In this document: positions 35,035 through 44,036 of the stretch, piece after piece
How positions within the stretch are numbered: the first letter of the stretch is position 1
How the letters are laid out: every line of letters begins with the position of its first letter
Assembly: GCA_963787135.1 (NCBI GenBank)
Contig: CAWBBW010000042.1
Location: forward strand, 186,001 to 250,000
From: Roseiarcus sp963787135
GTDB taxonomy: Bacteria > Pseudomonadota > Alphaproteobacteria > Rhizobiales > Beijerinckiaceae
Length of the DNA stretch: 64,000 nucleotides
Direction of reading: 5' to 3'
The notes under the pieces: model-generated
Databases searched by the model: none
The model's input: the letters and a program-made list of their open reading frames with translations, nothing else
What the model was told of the DNA's origin: nothing
Made by a program: the position numbers and the translations under genes

Positions 35035-36576
35035 ATGTCGATCTTCGCCGCGTTTGGCCATAGTCTGAGGCTCGCGCGCGCCGGTTTCGTCTTCGCGCGC
35101 GAAGGGGCCTTTGTCGGCGTCGATCCGGCGCTCCTGCCGCCAGTCGGCCGGCCGCCGCTCGCGCTCGCGAATCTGATCGCCAAGCGCAATGTCGAGGGGC
35201 TTTCCGGTCTCTCCCGCGCCATCGACCGCCTCGGCCCCTCCTACGTGAAGCTGGGGCAGTTCCTCTCCACGCGGCCGGATATTGTCGGAACGAAGGTGGC
35301 GCTCGAACTCGAGAGCCTGCAGGACCGGGTCACGCCGATGAGCCGGGACGTGGCCGTCGGCATTATCGAGGCTGGGTTCGGCGTGAAAATCGAAACCCTG
35401 TTTGCAAGCTTCGGCGAGCCGGTCGCGGCCGCGTCGATTGCTCAGGTGCACCGCGCCACCGTCAGGACGGACGAAGGCGAAAAGGCCGTCGCGGTGAAAG
35501 TGCTGCGCGCAGGCGTCGAGCGCCGTTTCGCGCGCGATCTGGCGGACATGTTCTTCGCCGCGCGACTGTCGGAGCGTGTTTCGCCCGAAGCGCGGCGCCT
35601 GCGCCCGGTGCAGGTCGTAGAAACGCTGGCGCGGTCCGTGCGGATGGAAATGGATTTCCGCCTCGAGGCCGCCGCCGCGTCGGAATACGCCGAGAATTCG
35701 CGTGATGATCCCGAAATGCGGGCGCCGACGGTCGATTGGGACCGCACGACGCGCCAGGTGATGACGATGGAGTGGATCGACGGCGTGCCGCTTGCCGATC
35801 CCGAGCGTCTCGCGGCGCTCGGATTCGACCCGCGGGAGCTGGCGAGGGCTCTCATCCAGAGCTTCTTGCGGCATGCGCTGCGCGACGGATTTTTCCACGC
35901 CGACATGCATCAGGGAAATTTCTTCGTCGATGAGAACGGCCGCATCGTCGCGGTCGATTTCGGGATCATGGGACGCCTCGGTCGCAAGGAGCGCCGCTTC
36001 CTCGCCGAAATCCTGTTCGGCTTCATTCGTCGCGACTACCTGCGCGTCGCCGAGGTCCATTTCGAGGCGGGCTACGTTCCTCACGTCCATCGGGTGGAGG
36101 ATTTTGCCCAGGCGATCAGGGCCATCGGCGAACCGATCCATTCGCGCACCGCCGATCAGATTTCAATGGCGAAGCTACTGACGCTGCTCTTCGACATCAC
36201 GGCGCTGTTCGACATGACCACGCGGGTCGAACTGGTGTTGCTGCAGAAGACGATGGTGGTCGTTGAGGGTGTGGCGCGAAAGCTCGATCCGCAACTGAAC
36301 ATGTGGTCCACTTCGGAGCCGGTCGTCGGCGCGTGGATTGCGGAAAACCTGGGGCCGCGCAGGCGCCTCGAAGACATCGCGCGAAACCTGTCGTCGGTCG
36401 GCGGTTTCCTGGCCGAGGCGCCGCGCCGTCTGGAAGAGATCGCGGGCCTGCTTGACGCGAGCGCACGAATTCAGGCGGATTTCTCTTCGGCCAACTGGAG
36501 GCGGGCAGAGCGCGTCGCCGTTTGGACCGCCTTTTTTATCCTCTTCTCGATTGTCATTTATCTATGGCGTCATTAG
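35035..36576 (+). CDS. ubiB: Atypical kinase/ATPase UbiB (ABC1 family)
   Basis: 513 residues. Protein-kinase-like ATPase needed for ubiquinone synthesis. The KxGQ motif appears as YVKLGQFLSTRPDIVG, the Ala-rich nucleotide loop as PVAAASIAQVHRAT, then HADMHQGNFFVDENG and the metal-binding VDFGIMGRLGRKERRF. One membrane helix is at the C-terminus (VWTAFFILFSIVIYLWRH). ATG 35035 is used rather than the adjacent in-frame TTG 35032. Confidence 0.95.
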   Translation: MSIFAAFGHSLRLARAGFVFAREGAFVGVDPALLPPVGRPPLALANLIAKRNVEGLSGLSRAIDRLGPSYVKLGQFLSTRPDIVGTKVALELESLQDRVTPMSRDVAVGIIEAGFGVKIETLFASFGEPVAAASIAQVHRATVRTDEGEKAVAVKVLRAGVERRFARDLADMFFAARLSERVSPEARRLRPVQVVETLARSVRMEMDFRLEAAAASEYAENSRDDPEMRAPTVDWDRTTRQVMTMEWIDGVPLADPERLAALGFDPRELARALIQSFLRHALRDGFFHADMHQGNFFVDENGRIVAVDFGIMGRLGRKERRFLAEILFGFIRRDYLRVAEVHFEAGYVPHVHRVEDFAQAIRAIGEPIHSRTADQISMAKLLTLLFDITALFDMTTRVELVLLQKTMVVVEGVARKLDPQLNMWSTSEPVVGAWIAENLGPRRRLEDIARNLSSVGGFLAEAPRRLEEIAGLLDASARIQADFSSANWRRAERVAVWTAFFILFSIVIYLWRH

Positions 36577-36622
36577 ATTTGTCTGCGCTGGTGGCGCGTC
36601 GAACGCAGATGGGGGTGACGAA

Positions 36623-36670
36623 ATGAACTCGAAACCCATCGTCCTCAGCAACGCGGGCTCCGGTCGATGA
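36623..36670 (+). CDS. Short upstream ORF overlapping coaBC start
   Basis: Fifteen codons (MNSKPIVLSNAGSGR) starting at ATG 36623 eight bases after GGGGGTGA and ending in TGA 36668-36670, which overlaps the coaBC ATG at 36667. coaBC has no strong ribosome site of its own, so this mini-ORF could load ribosomes onto coaBC by coupling. It may simply be chance. Confidence 0.4.
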   Translation: MNSKPIVLSNAGSGR

Positions 36671-37917
36671 CCGCAACGCCGCTGTCCAGCGCGCGAATTT
36701 TGCTCGTGGTCGGCGGAGGAATTGCGGCGTACAAGTCGCTGGAGCTCATCCGGCGGCTCCGCGATCACGGGACGACCGTCCGTGTCGTCATGACGGCGGC
36801 GGCGAAACACTTCATCACGCCCTTGTCCGCCGCGACGCTCAGCGGGGAGCCCGTCCGCGACGAACTCTTCAGCCTGACGGATGAGTCGCTGATCGGCCAT
36901 ATCGAGCTGTCGCGGGCCGCCGATCTCGTCGTGGTCGCGCCGGCGACGGCCAATCTTCTCGCCCGCATGGCCGGAGGCCTCGCTGACGATCTGGCGACCA
37001 CGTTGCTGCTGGCGACCGACAAACGGACCCTGGTCGCGCCGGCCATGAACGTGAGGATGTGGGAGCATGCGGCGACGCAGCGCAACGTCGAGCGGCTCAA
37101 GGCCGACGGCGTCCTGTTCGTGGGCCCCGAAGCCGGGCCGATGGCGTGCGGCGAATTCGGTCCTGGCCGGCTGGCCGAGCCTCCGGCGATCATCGAGGCG
37201 ATCGAACGGGCGCTCGCAGCCGGTGCGCTGCTCGACGATTGGCGTCCGCGCAGCCGGGGCCCGTTGAGCGGGCGGCATGTCATCGTCACGTCCGGCCCAA
37301 CATACGAGCCGATCGACCCGGTCCGGTTCCTGGGCAACCGCTCGTCAGGCCGACAGGGTCATGCAATTGCGCAAGCCGCACTCAGCGCTGACGCAAGGGT
37401 TACGCTTGTTTCCGGGCCGGTTTCGCTGCCCGATCCAATCGGCGCGACCGTGATTCATGTCGAAACTGCGGTGGAGATGCGCGCGGCGGTCGAGGCGGCG
37501 TTGCCCGCCGACGCCTTCATCGGGGCCGCCGCAGTTGCAGACTGGCGGGTCGAAACTGTCGCGGGCGCGAAGATCAAGAAAGGCGATCGGGGTTCGCCGA
37601 CGGTGCGCCTTGTGGAAAACCCAGATATACTCGCTGAAATATGCAATAACAAAGCTTCACGGCCCGCCGTCGTAATTGGATTTGCCGCTGAGACCGAGGA
37701 CGTGGCGGCGAATGCCAGCGCCAAATTACACCGAAAGGGCTGCGATTTAATCGTCGCCAATAGCGTGGCCGAGGGCACGTCCACCTTTGGCGGCGCCACG
37801 AATCAGGTCCAGCTCATCGACGCGAAAGGGGCGGAGTCGTGGCCGTCAATGAGCAAGGCGGACGTTGCGGATCGAATCATACGCCGTCTGGCCGTCGAAC
37901 TGTCGAAGCGTCAATGA
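36667..37917 (+). CDS. coaBC: Phosphopantothenoylcysteine synthetase/decarboxylase
   Basis: 416 residues, bifunctional. N-terminal FMN decarboxylase (CoaC, about 1-190): VVGGGIAAYKSLELIRRLR, HIELSRAADLVVVAPATANL and the PAMNVRMW substrate clamp with a conserved Cys in MACGEFGPGRL. C-terminal CTP-dependent ligase (CoaB, about 200-416): VIVTSGPTYEPIDPVRFLGN, AAVADWRV and KKGDRGSPTVRLVENPDIL. Makes 4'-phosphopantetheine for CoA. The stop overlaps the dut ATG. Confidence 0.96.
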   Translation: MTATPLSSARILLVVGGGIAAYKSLELIRRLRDHGTTVRVVMTAAAKHFITPLSAATLSGEPVRDELFSLTDESLIGHIELSRAADLVVVAPATANLLARMAGGLADDLATTLLLATDKRTLVAPAMNVRMWEHAATQRNVERLKADGVLFVGPEAGPMACGEFGPGRLAEPPAIIEAIERALAAGALLDDWRPRSRGPLSGRHVIVTSGPTYEPIDPVRFLGNRSSGRQGHAIAQAALSADARVTLVSGPVSLPDPIGATVIHVETAVEMRAAVEAALPADAFIGAAAVADWRVETVAGAKIKKGDRGSPTVRLVENPDILAEICNNKASRPAVVIGFAAETEDVAANASAKLHRKGCDLIVANSVAEGTSTFGGATNQVQLIDAKGAESWPSMSKADVADRIIRRLAVELSKRQ

Positions 37918-38378
37918 TTACGATTGTTTACCGCCAAATGCCCCATGCCGAGGGCTTGCAATTGCCGTCCTATGGGAGTGAAGATGCGTCCGGGATGGAC
38001 CTCGTGGCCGCATTGCCGGTCGACGCCGGGGTCGTTCTCGGTCCTGGCGAACGGGCGTTGATCCCGACCGGACTGGCGATTGAATTGCCCAGGGGTTTTG
38101 AAGCGCAGATCCGTCCCCGCTCGGGACTGGCCCTGCATGATGGAGTAACCGTTCTCAACAGTCCGGGAACGGTAGACGCGGATTATCGTGGAGAGATCGG
38201 CGTCATCCTCATCAATTTTGGAAAGAAGCCATTTGAGGTTCGGCGTGGCGCGCGAATAGCGCAACTCGTCGTTTGTTCCGTGGAACGCGTGGCTCTGATT
38301 GCGGGCGCGCGGCTCACTTCGACCGCCCGAGGCTCAAGCGGATTTGGCTCCACCGGGCGTTCATCCGAGGAGGTATGA
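37914..38378 (+). CDS. dut: dUTP diphosphatase
   Basis: 154 residues, homotrimeric dUTPase producing dUMP and keeping uracil out of DNA. All five motifs are visible: ASGMDLVAAL (1), PRSGLALHDG (2), LNSPGTVDADYRGEI (3), RGARIAQLVV (4) and RGSSGFGSTG (5). ATG 37914 overlaps the coaBC TGA, a gene pair conserved in alphaproteobacteria. Confidence 0.97.
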   Translation: MITIVYRQMPHAEGLQLPSYGSEDASGMDLVAALPVDAGVVLGPGERALIPTGLAIELPRGFEAQIRPRSGLALHDGVTVLNSPGTVDADYRGEIGVILINFGKKPFEVRRGARIAQLVVCSVERVALIAGARLTSTARGSSGFGSTGRSSEEV

Positions 38379-38379
38379 A

Positions 38380-38832
38380 ATGAACCTGTTGTCGCGACGG
38401 AGCGTTCTCGCCATCGCCGCCGTTGTCGATGTCGCGCTGCATTCCCGGTCTTCGCCTGTTGCGGCCAAGGCTTTGGCGGCGCGCCACAAACTACCCCCCC
38501 GCCATCTGGAGACTTTGCTCCAGGGACTCGTTCACGCCAAGATTCTCAAGGGCGTGCGCGGGCCGCGCGGGGGCTACGAGCTCGCGCGCGAACGCCGCCG
38601 GATTACGGTCGGTGAAATCGTGCGCACCGCAATGTCGTTGAGCACGGCCGATCCGGACGATCTCGGCGCCAATTCGCTTCTGCTTGAGCGCGTGATCGAT
38701 CCCGCGGTCCGCAAGGCGGGCGAGACGTTCCTCGCCAACCTCGACTCGATCACGGTCGAATCCATGTGCGACCAGGCCGAGCAGGCTCACGTGCTCGACG
38801 ACGAAAAAGCGACCGGGGATTTTGCTATCTGA
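38380..38832 (+). CDS. Rrf2-family transcriptional regulator
   Basis: 150 residues with an N-terminal winged helix (SVLAIAAVVDVALHSRSSPV, then RHLETLLQGLVHAKILKGVR, GPRGGYELARERRRITVGEI). The three-cysteine cluster of IscR/NsrR is missing (a single Cys at SMCDQ), so it is probably not an Fe-S sensor. It lies directly upstream of cysK, the arrangement of CymR-like regulators that sense cysteine status through CysK. ATG 38380 with AGGAGG at 38368-38373. Confidence 0.88.
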   Translation: MNLLSRRSVLAIAAVVDVALHSRSSPVAAKALAARHKLPPRHLETLLQGLVHAKILKGVRGPRGGYELARERRRITVGEIVRTAMSLSTADPDDLGANSLLLERVIDPAVRKAGETFLANLDSITVESMCDQAEQAHVLDDEKATGDFAI

Positions 38833-38933
38833 CGCTGACGTTTGCGGCGTTATATAGATTTGATCCGGGAAAAGTGGTAACGTCTGGCCGTGCTGACGAA
38901 GCCGGCCCGACGGCCATTCTGGAGACGCATTCG

Positions 38934-39905
38934 ATGACCACGACGGAGGGCGCACAAGCGCCAGGCCGGGGTAAAGTCTACGCCTCGATCACAGATACGA
39001 TCGGCGATACGCCGGTCGTCGCCATGGATCGTATCGCGAAGGAAAAAGGCGTTGTGGCGCGCCTTTTGGGAAAGCTCGAGTTTTTCAATCCGATCGGAAG
39101 CGTCAAGGACCGGATCGGCGTTGCAATGATCGATGCGCTCGAGGCGCAAGGAAAAATTTCTCCGGGTCGAGGGATTCTGGTCGAGCCGACATCCGGCAAT
39201 ACCGGCATCGCGCTTGCGTTCGTGGCGGCGGCTCGCGGCTATAAGCTTATGCTCGTCATGCCGGAATCGATGTCCGTCGAGCGGCGGAAGATGCTCGCTT
39301 TGCTGGGCGCGGAACTGGTTCTCACGCCGGCCGCGCAGGGAATGAAGGGCGCGATCGCCAAGGCGAACGAAATCATCGCCTCAACGCCCGGCTCGGTCAT
39401 GCCGCAGCAGTTCGAAAACCCCGCCAACCCTGAGATTCATCGTCGTACGACGGCGGAGGAAATCTGGAACGACACCCACGGTGCGGTCGATATCGTCGTG
39501 TCGGGAGTTGGGACAGGGGGAACGATCACCGGCGTCGGCGAGGTTCTGAAACGCCGGAAGCCAGGCGTGCGCATGGTGGCGGTCGAGCCGGAGGATTCGC
39601 CGGTCCTCTCCGGCGGCGCGCCGGGACCGCATAAGATCCAGGGCATCGGTGCGGGCTTCGTGCCCGCGATTTTGGACCGCGGCGTGATCGACGAGATTGT
39701 CGCCGTTGGCAACCAGACCGCCTTCGACACGGCCCGGCTCGTCGCTCGGCTCGAGGGCATTCCGGTTGGCATTTCCTCCGGCGCCGCGGTCGCCGCTGCG
39801 ATCGACGTCGGCCGCCGGCCGGAAAACGCCGGCAAGACGATCGTCGTGATCATTCCATCGTTCGCGGAGCGTTACCTCTCGACGGCGCTGTTCGAGGGGC
39901 TCTGA
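38934..39905 (+). CDS. cysK: Cysteine synthase A
   Basis: 323 residues. PLP enzyme joining O-acetylserine and sulfide. PLP lysine in EFFNPIGSVKDRIGVAMI, the substrate loop EPTSGNTGIALAFVAAA, phosphate-binding GTGGTITGVGE, and SGAAVAAAIDVGRRPEN. ATG 38934 is chosen on homology; the region 38833-38933 between Rrf2 and cysK holds the promoter. Confidence 0.96.
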   Translation: MTTTEGAQAPGRGKVYASITDTIGDTPVVAMDRIAKEKGVVARLLGKLEFFNPIGSVKDRIGVAMIDALEAQGKISPGRGILVEPTSGNTGIALAFVAAARGYKLMLVMPESMSVERRKMLALLGAELVLTPAAQGMKGAIAKANEIIASTPGSVMPQQFENPANPEIHRRTTAEEIWNDTHGAVDIVVSGVGTGGTITGVGEVLKRRKPGVRMVAVEPEDSPVLSGGAPGPHKIQGIGAGFVPAILDRGVIDEIVAVGNQTAFDTARLVARLEGIPVGISSGAAVAAAIDVGRRPENAGKTIVVIIPSFAERYLSTALFEGL

Positions 39906-39957
39906 ACCCACGCAGAACGCAACGTCGAGAGCGCGGCGGCATTGTCACTGTCGCCGC

Positions 39958-40323
39958 TTAATTCGCTCCAGGCGAAAAGACCCGAAGCCGCCTGCCGTCA
40001 GGGTCGAGTGCGAGGAAATTATAGCCGAAGTCCATTGCCGCCGGGGCTTGGGCGATGGCGACCCCTTTCGCGCGCCATTCGGCGAACAGCCGGTCAACCT
40101 CTGCGTCGTCGGCTGCCGTGATGGCGATCTCGCCACTGGCTTCGGCGGCAGGCGGTTTGACTCCGTCGCGCTTCCATAGGCCCAGCATCAGGCCGGGCGC
40201 GGCAGGAAGCATGGCGAAAGTAGGAGAAGATTCGATCGCGCCGCGTCCCAGTATCGAGGCGTAGAACGCTTCGCTGGCGGCGACGTCGTTGACATAGACG
40301 AGAATAAAACTGACATCGGACAT
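39958..40323 (-). CDS. VOC family glyoxalase-like protein
   Basis: 121 residues, short VOC-fold protein: SFILVYVNDVAASEAFYASI at the start and NFLALDPDGRRLRVFSPGA at the end. Proteins of this type include antibiotic-resistance and glyoxalase relatives; no clear metal triad supports a specific activity. Convergent with cysK. Between it and rmlA (40324-40432) nothing else is seen. Confidence 0.85.
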   Translation of the reverse strand: MSDVSFILVYVNDVAASEAFYASILGRGAIESSPTFAMLPAAPGLMLGLWKRDGVKPPAAEASGEIAITAADDAEVDRLFAEWRAKGVAIAQAPAAMDFGYNFLALDPDGRRLRVFSPGAN

Positions 40324-40432
40324 GGCATTGCCTCCGGGTTGACCGGGACACTCTTAAGCGCGGCGACTGTCAGTTTCCGTCAGCAGCGGCCTTGGGCCGG
40401 CGGGGCGGCAGGACGTTATATAAGCAGCAAGG

Positions 40433-41323
40433 TCAGCGCTTGCCGCGCGTTTGACGATGGTCCTCCAGCACAGAGTGCAGATATCGCCCGTAGGCGCTTT
40501 TGCCGAACCGACGGACGATCGCTTCGAGTTGCGCGTCGTCGATGAATCCGAGATCAAAAGCGATCTCCTCCGGACAGCAGATCTTGAATCCCTGGCGCAC
40601 TTCAAGCGTGCGCACGAAGCTCGCCGCGTCGACAAGCGAGTCGGGGGTGCCGGTGTCGAGCCACGCGAAGCCCCGGCCCATCCGCTCGACGTTAAGCTCG
40701 CCCGCGTCAAGATAGATGCGATTGACGTCGGTGATCTCGTACTCCCCGCGCGCGGATGGTTTGAGAGCCTTGGCGATCTCGACCACCTTCGAGTCGTAGA
40801 AATAAAGGCCCGTCACCGCCCAGTTCGACTTTGGCTTTGCAGGCTTTTCCTCGATCGAGATTGCCCGTCCGGCGCGATTGAACTCAACCACGCCATAGCG
40901 TTCCGGGTCCGGCACATGATAGGCGAAGACGGTCGCGCCGCGGCCGCGTTTGGCCGCCCGGCGCAATTGCTCGCCAAGGCCCGCCCCGTAAAAGATATTG
41001 TCGCCGAGAACGAGCATCGCCTGCTCGCCGCCGACGAACAATTCGCCAATCACGAACGCCTGGGCGAGCCCGTTCGGCGCAGGCTGCTCGGCGTATTCGA
41101 TCCGCATGCCCCAGTCTCCGCCGTCGCCGAGAAGCCGGCGGAACAGCGGCAGGTCGTGCGGGGTCGATATGATCAGGACTTCGCGGATGCCCGCCAGCAT
41201 GACGACCGACAGCGGATAGTAGATCATCGGCTTGTCGTAGACGGGCATGAGCTGCTTGGAGACCGCCAGGGTGATCGGATGCAGGCGCGTGCCCGCGCCG
41301 CCGGCCAGGATAATGCCCTTCAT
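40433..41323 (-). CDS. rmlA: Glucose-1-phosphate thymidylyltransferase
   Basis: 296 residues. Makes dTDP-glucose from dTTP and glucose-1-phosphate. Nucleotide motif LAGGAGTRLHPITLAVSKQL, VYDKPMIYYPLSVVMLAGI, and LVLGDNIFYGAGL are diagnostic. Last gene of rmlC-D-B-A, 3 bp after rmlB; the pathway yields dTDP-L-rhamnose for cell-surface polysaccharide. Confidence 0.97.
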   Translation of the reverse strand: MKGIILAGGAGTRLHPITLAVSKQLMPVYDKPMIYYPLSVVMLAGIREVLIISTPHDLPLFRRLLGDGGDWGMRIEYAEQPAPNGLAQAFVIGELFVGGEQAMLVLGDNIFYGAGLGEQLRRAAKRGRGATVFAYHVPDPERYGVVEFNRAGRAISIEEKPAKPKSNWAVTGLYFYDSKVVEIAKALKPSARGEYEITDVNRIYLDAGELNVERMGRGFAWLDTGTPDSLVDAASFVRTLEVRQGFKICCPEEIAFDLGFIDDAQLEAIVRRFGKSAYGRYLHSVLEDHRQTRGKR

Positions 41324-41326
41324 CGC

Positions 41327-42442
41327 TCAATCCCCGATCGACGCCGGCGCCGACGCGCCGGCCTCCTTGTCCGGCGCGCGTTGTGGTCCTTCGGGGAGCG
41401 CGCCCAGCCGTTCGCCGGCGTAGACCTTCTCGCGCAGCGGACGCCACCACCACTCGTTGTCCAGGTACCAGCGAACCGTTTTTTCGATCCCGCTGTCGAA
41501 AGTCTCGAGCGCGCGCCATCCGAGCTCGCGCTCGAGCTTGGTCGCGTCGATGGCGTAGCGCAAATCGTGTCCCGGCCGATCCGCGACGAAGGCGACCAAC
41601 GCCTCGTATGGATGGCCAATCGGGCGCAGCCGGTCGAGGAGGGCGCAAACGCGGCGCACCACGTCAATATTGCGGCGCTCGTTCCGACCGCCGACATTGT
41701 ATTTTTCTCCAATGCGGCCGCGCCGAACGATGACATCGAGAGCGCGCGCGTGGTCCTCGACGTAGAGCCAGTCGCGCACGTTCGCCCCGGCTCCATAAAC
41801 CGGCAGAGGTTTCTGGTGGATGGCGTTGAGAATGATAAGCGGTATCAGCTTTTCGGGAAAGTGATACGGCCCGTAATTGTTCGAGCAGTTCGAGATGACA
41901 GCGGGGAAACCGTAGGTGCGCGCCCAGGCTGAAACCAGGTGATCGGATGCGGCCTTCGATGCCGAATAGGGCGAGCTCGGGTCGTAGGGCGTCGTCTCGA
42001 CAAACAGGCCTTCTCCGTCGAGCGACCCGTAGACCTCATCGGTCGAGACGTGCAGGAAGCGGAATCCCTCGCGCTTTGACGTGGACAGTGCGAGCCAATA
42101 GGCCCGCGCGGCTTCGAGCATCGAGAAGGTCCCGAGGATGTTTGTTTGAATGAACGCGTCGCTGGCTGTTATCGAGCGGTCGACGTGGCTCTCGGCCGCC
42201 AGATGGATGACATGGTCAGGCGCAAAGCTTGCGAACGCCTCGGCGATCGCGCGCCGGTCACAGACATCGATTTTAGCGAACCGATAGTTGGGGGCGTTGT
42301 CGACCCTCGACAGGGACTTGAGATTGCCGGCGTAGGTGAGGGCGTCGACGTTGAGCACGTTGACGCCGGCGGTGACGAGGTGCCGGCATACCGCAGATCC
42401 GATGAATCCAGCGCCGCCGGTTACGAGCACGTTGCGTGTCAT
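41327..42442 (-). CDS. rmlB: dTDP-glucose 4,6-dehydratase
   Basis: 371 residues. NAD-binding GGAGFIGSAVCRHLV, catalytic TDEVYGSL region and YSASKAASDHLV (Tyr/Lys pair), and NNYGPYHFPEKLIP. Second step of dTDP-rhamnose synthesis. The last 20 residues are a low-complexity extension (ending ASAPASIGD). Confidence 0.97.
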   Translation of the reverse strand: MTRNVLVTGGAGFIGSAVCRHLVTAGVNVLNVDALTYAGNLKSLSRVDNAPNYRFAKIDVCDRRAIAEAFASFAPDHVIHLAAESHVDRSITASDAFIQTNILGTFSMLEAARAYWLALSTSKREGFRFLHVSTDEVYGSLDGEGLFVETTPYDPSSPYSASKAASDHLVSAWARTYGFPAVISNCSNNYGPYHFPEKLIPLIILNAIHQKPLPVYGAGANVRDWLYVEDHARALDVIVRRGRIGEKYNVGGRNERRNIDVVRRVCALLDRLRPIGHPYEALVAFVADRPGHDLRYAIDATKLERELGWRALETFDSGIEKTVRWYLDNEWWWRPLREKVYAGERLGALPEGPQRAPDKEAGASAPASIGD

Positions 42443-42455
42443 TGGGTCTCCGGAA

Positions 42456-43331
42456 TCAAGAGATCAGCTGCGCGCAGCAGGCGGCGACGGACCCGCGCCA
42501 ATCCGGCAAAGCGAGGCCATAAACGCGCCGCAGCTTTGCGTTGTCGAGGCGAGAATTCGCCGGGCGGCGTGCCGGCGTCGGATAGTCGGCGGTTGCTATG
42601 CGCTTGACGTGCGTAAGCCGCCGCCCGCGCGCGTGGGCTTCCTGAAAAACCGCCTCGGCCAGATCAGCCCATGTCGCCTCACCCAACCCGGTCATGTGGA
42701 AGATCCCGCGCAGCGCCGGAGTCGGGTCTTCCCGAAGTCGCTTTGCAATCGCAAGCAGACCATCCGCGATGTCGAGCGCTGAGGTCGGATTGCCGCTCTG
42801 ATCCGCGACGACGCCGACCTCCTCGCGCGTTTCGTTGAGTCGTAGCATCGTGCGGACGAAATTCGCGCCGAACGGGCTATAGACCCAAGCGGTGCGCAAA
42901 ACTGTACTGTTGGGACAGCGTTCCGCGACAAGCTTTTCACCAATCAGCTTCGAGCGCCCATAGGCGCCAGTCGGCCCGGTCGGGTCGTCCTCGCGATAGG
43001 GACGATCGAGGCCGCCGTCGAACACGTAGTCCGTGGAGAGATGCAGCAGCGGAGCGCCGATTTTGGCGGCCGCTTCGGCGACATGCCCGGCGCCCTCGCC
43101 ATTCACCCGGATCGCCAAATCCTCCTCGGCCTCGGCCCTGTCCACCGCCGTGAAGGCTGCCGCGCTAATGACGACGTCCGGGCGTACGGCCTCAATTCCG
43201 GCGAGCACTGTCTGCCTGTCCTCGAGCGCGAAGGCCGGCCGGCTCAACGGTACGATCTCGGTGTCGCGATCTGACCGCTCTATGAGCGACATCGCGACCT
43301 GCCCCTTGGATCCCGTGACTGCGATGCGCAT
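42456..43331 (-). CDS. rmlD: dTDP-4-dehydrorhamnose reductase
   Basis: 291 residues. NADPH-dependent final step. AVTGSKGQVAMSLIERSD (nucleotide loop), STDYVFDGG and YGRSKLIGEKLV (catalytic Tyr/Lys). ATG 43331 shares its A with the rmlC stop (TGATG), so the two are coupled. Confidence 0.95.
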   Translation of the reverse strand: MRIAVTGSKGQVAMSLIERSDRDTEIVPLSRPAFALEDRQTVLAGIEAVRPDVVISAAAFTAVDRAEAEEDLAIRVNGEGAGHVAEAAAKIGAPLLHLSTDYVFDGGLDRPYREDDPTGPTGAYGRSKLIGEKLVAERCPNSTVLRTAWVYSPFGANFVRTMLRLNETREEVGVVADQSGNPTSALDIADGLLAIAKRLREDPTPALRGIFHMTGLGEATWADLAEAVFQEAHARGRRLTHVKRIATADYPTPARRPANSRLDNAKLRRVYGLALPDWRGSVAACCAQLIS

Positions 43332-43885
43332 CACCCGAACAGATCCCGCGTGTCCTTAAACCGGGGCCAGCGCTTGTCCTTATCCGACAGCAGCGGGCCA
43401 CCCAGCGGCAGCGGCCATGACACACCGATGTCTGCGTCGTCCCATGCTACGCCACGATCGTGAGCCGGCGAATAGTTCGCCGTCGTCTTGTAGAGGACCT
43501 CGGTGTCGGGCTCCAGCGTCACGAAGCCATGGGCGAAGCCGACCGGAACCAGTAACTGGCGCCAGTTTTCGGCCGACAATTCGACTGCGACGTAGCGCCC
43601 GAATGTCGGCGCCGACCGTCGAATGTCGACGGCCACATCGAGGATTCGACCGCGCGCGACCCGAACCAGCTTGTCCTGGGCGTGGGGCGGCGTTTGGAAG
43701 TGCAGCCCACGTAAAGTCCCCACAGCCGCCGAGAATGAATGGTTGTCCTGAACAAACTCGAAGTTTAAACCAAGGTTTACCCACATCGACCGATTGTAAA
43801 CTTCAGAAAAGAAACCCCGATCATCTCCAAATTTTTTGGGCGTAACGATTTTGACTGCCGGTATGTCCGTGTCTTCCACCTGCAT
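43331..43885 (-). CDS. rmlC: dTDP-4-dehydrorhamnose 3,5-epimerase
   Basis: 184 residues. Cupin-fold epimerase with LRGLHFQTPPHAQDKLVRVA (catalytic His), VAVDIRRSAPTFGRY and PVGFAHGFVTLEPDTEVLYK. First gene of the rml operon. ATG 43885 with GGAGC nine bases upstream is preferred over TTG 43906. The operon promoter should lie in 43886-44036. Confidence 0.95.
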   Translation of the reverse strand: MQVEDTDIPAVKIVTPKKFGDDRGFFSEVYNRSMWVNLGLNFEFVQDNHSFSAAVGTLRGLHFQTPPHAQDKLVRVARGRILDVAVDIRRSAPTFGRYVAVELSAENWRQLLVPVGFAHGFVTLEPDTEVLYKTTANYSPAHDRGVAWDDADIGVSWPLPLGGPLLSDKDKRWPRFKDTRDLFG

Positions 43886-44036
43886 CACGCGCTCCGCCGG
43901 CGCCAAGAGGCCTGAACTCCGCTCAGACTGGGCCTATTTGGCAGAAGCGCGCTCTCTCCGCCAGCCCTAATTCCAGGCCGCGGCGCGCGTGGGTGCAAAA
44001 AATAATAGCCAACCCGTTGGAAAAGCACGATCAGCA

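Noticed and set aside
34219..36141. 640-codon minus-strand frame opposite ubiE/ubiB
   Set aside because: Codon-bias shadow; composition is Arg/Asp/His-rich and both plus-strand genes have full family motifs.
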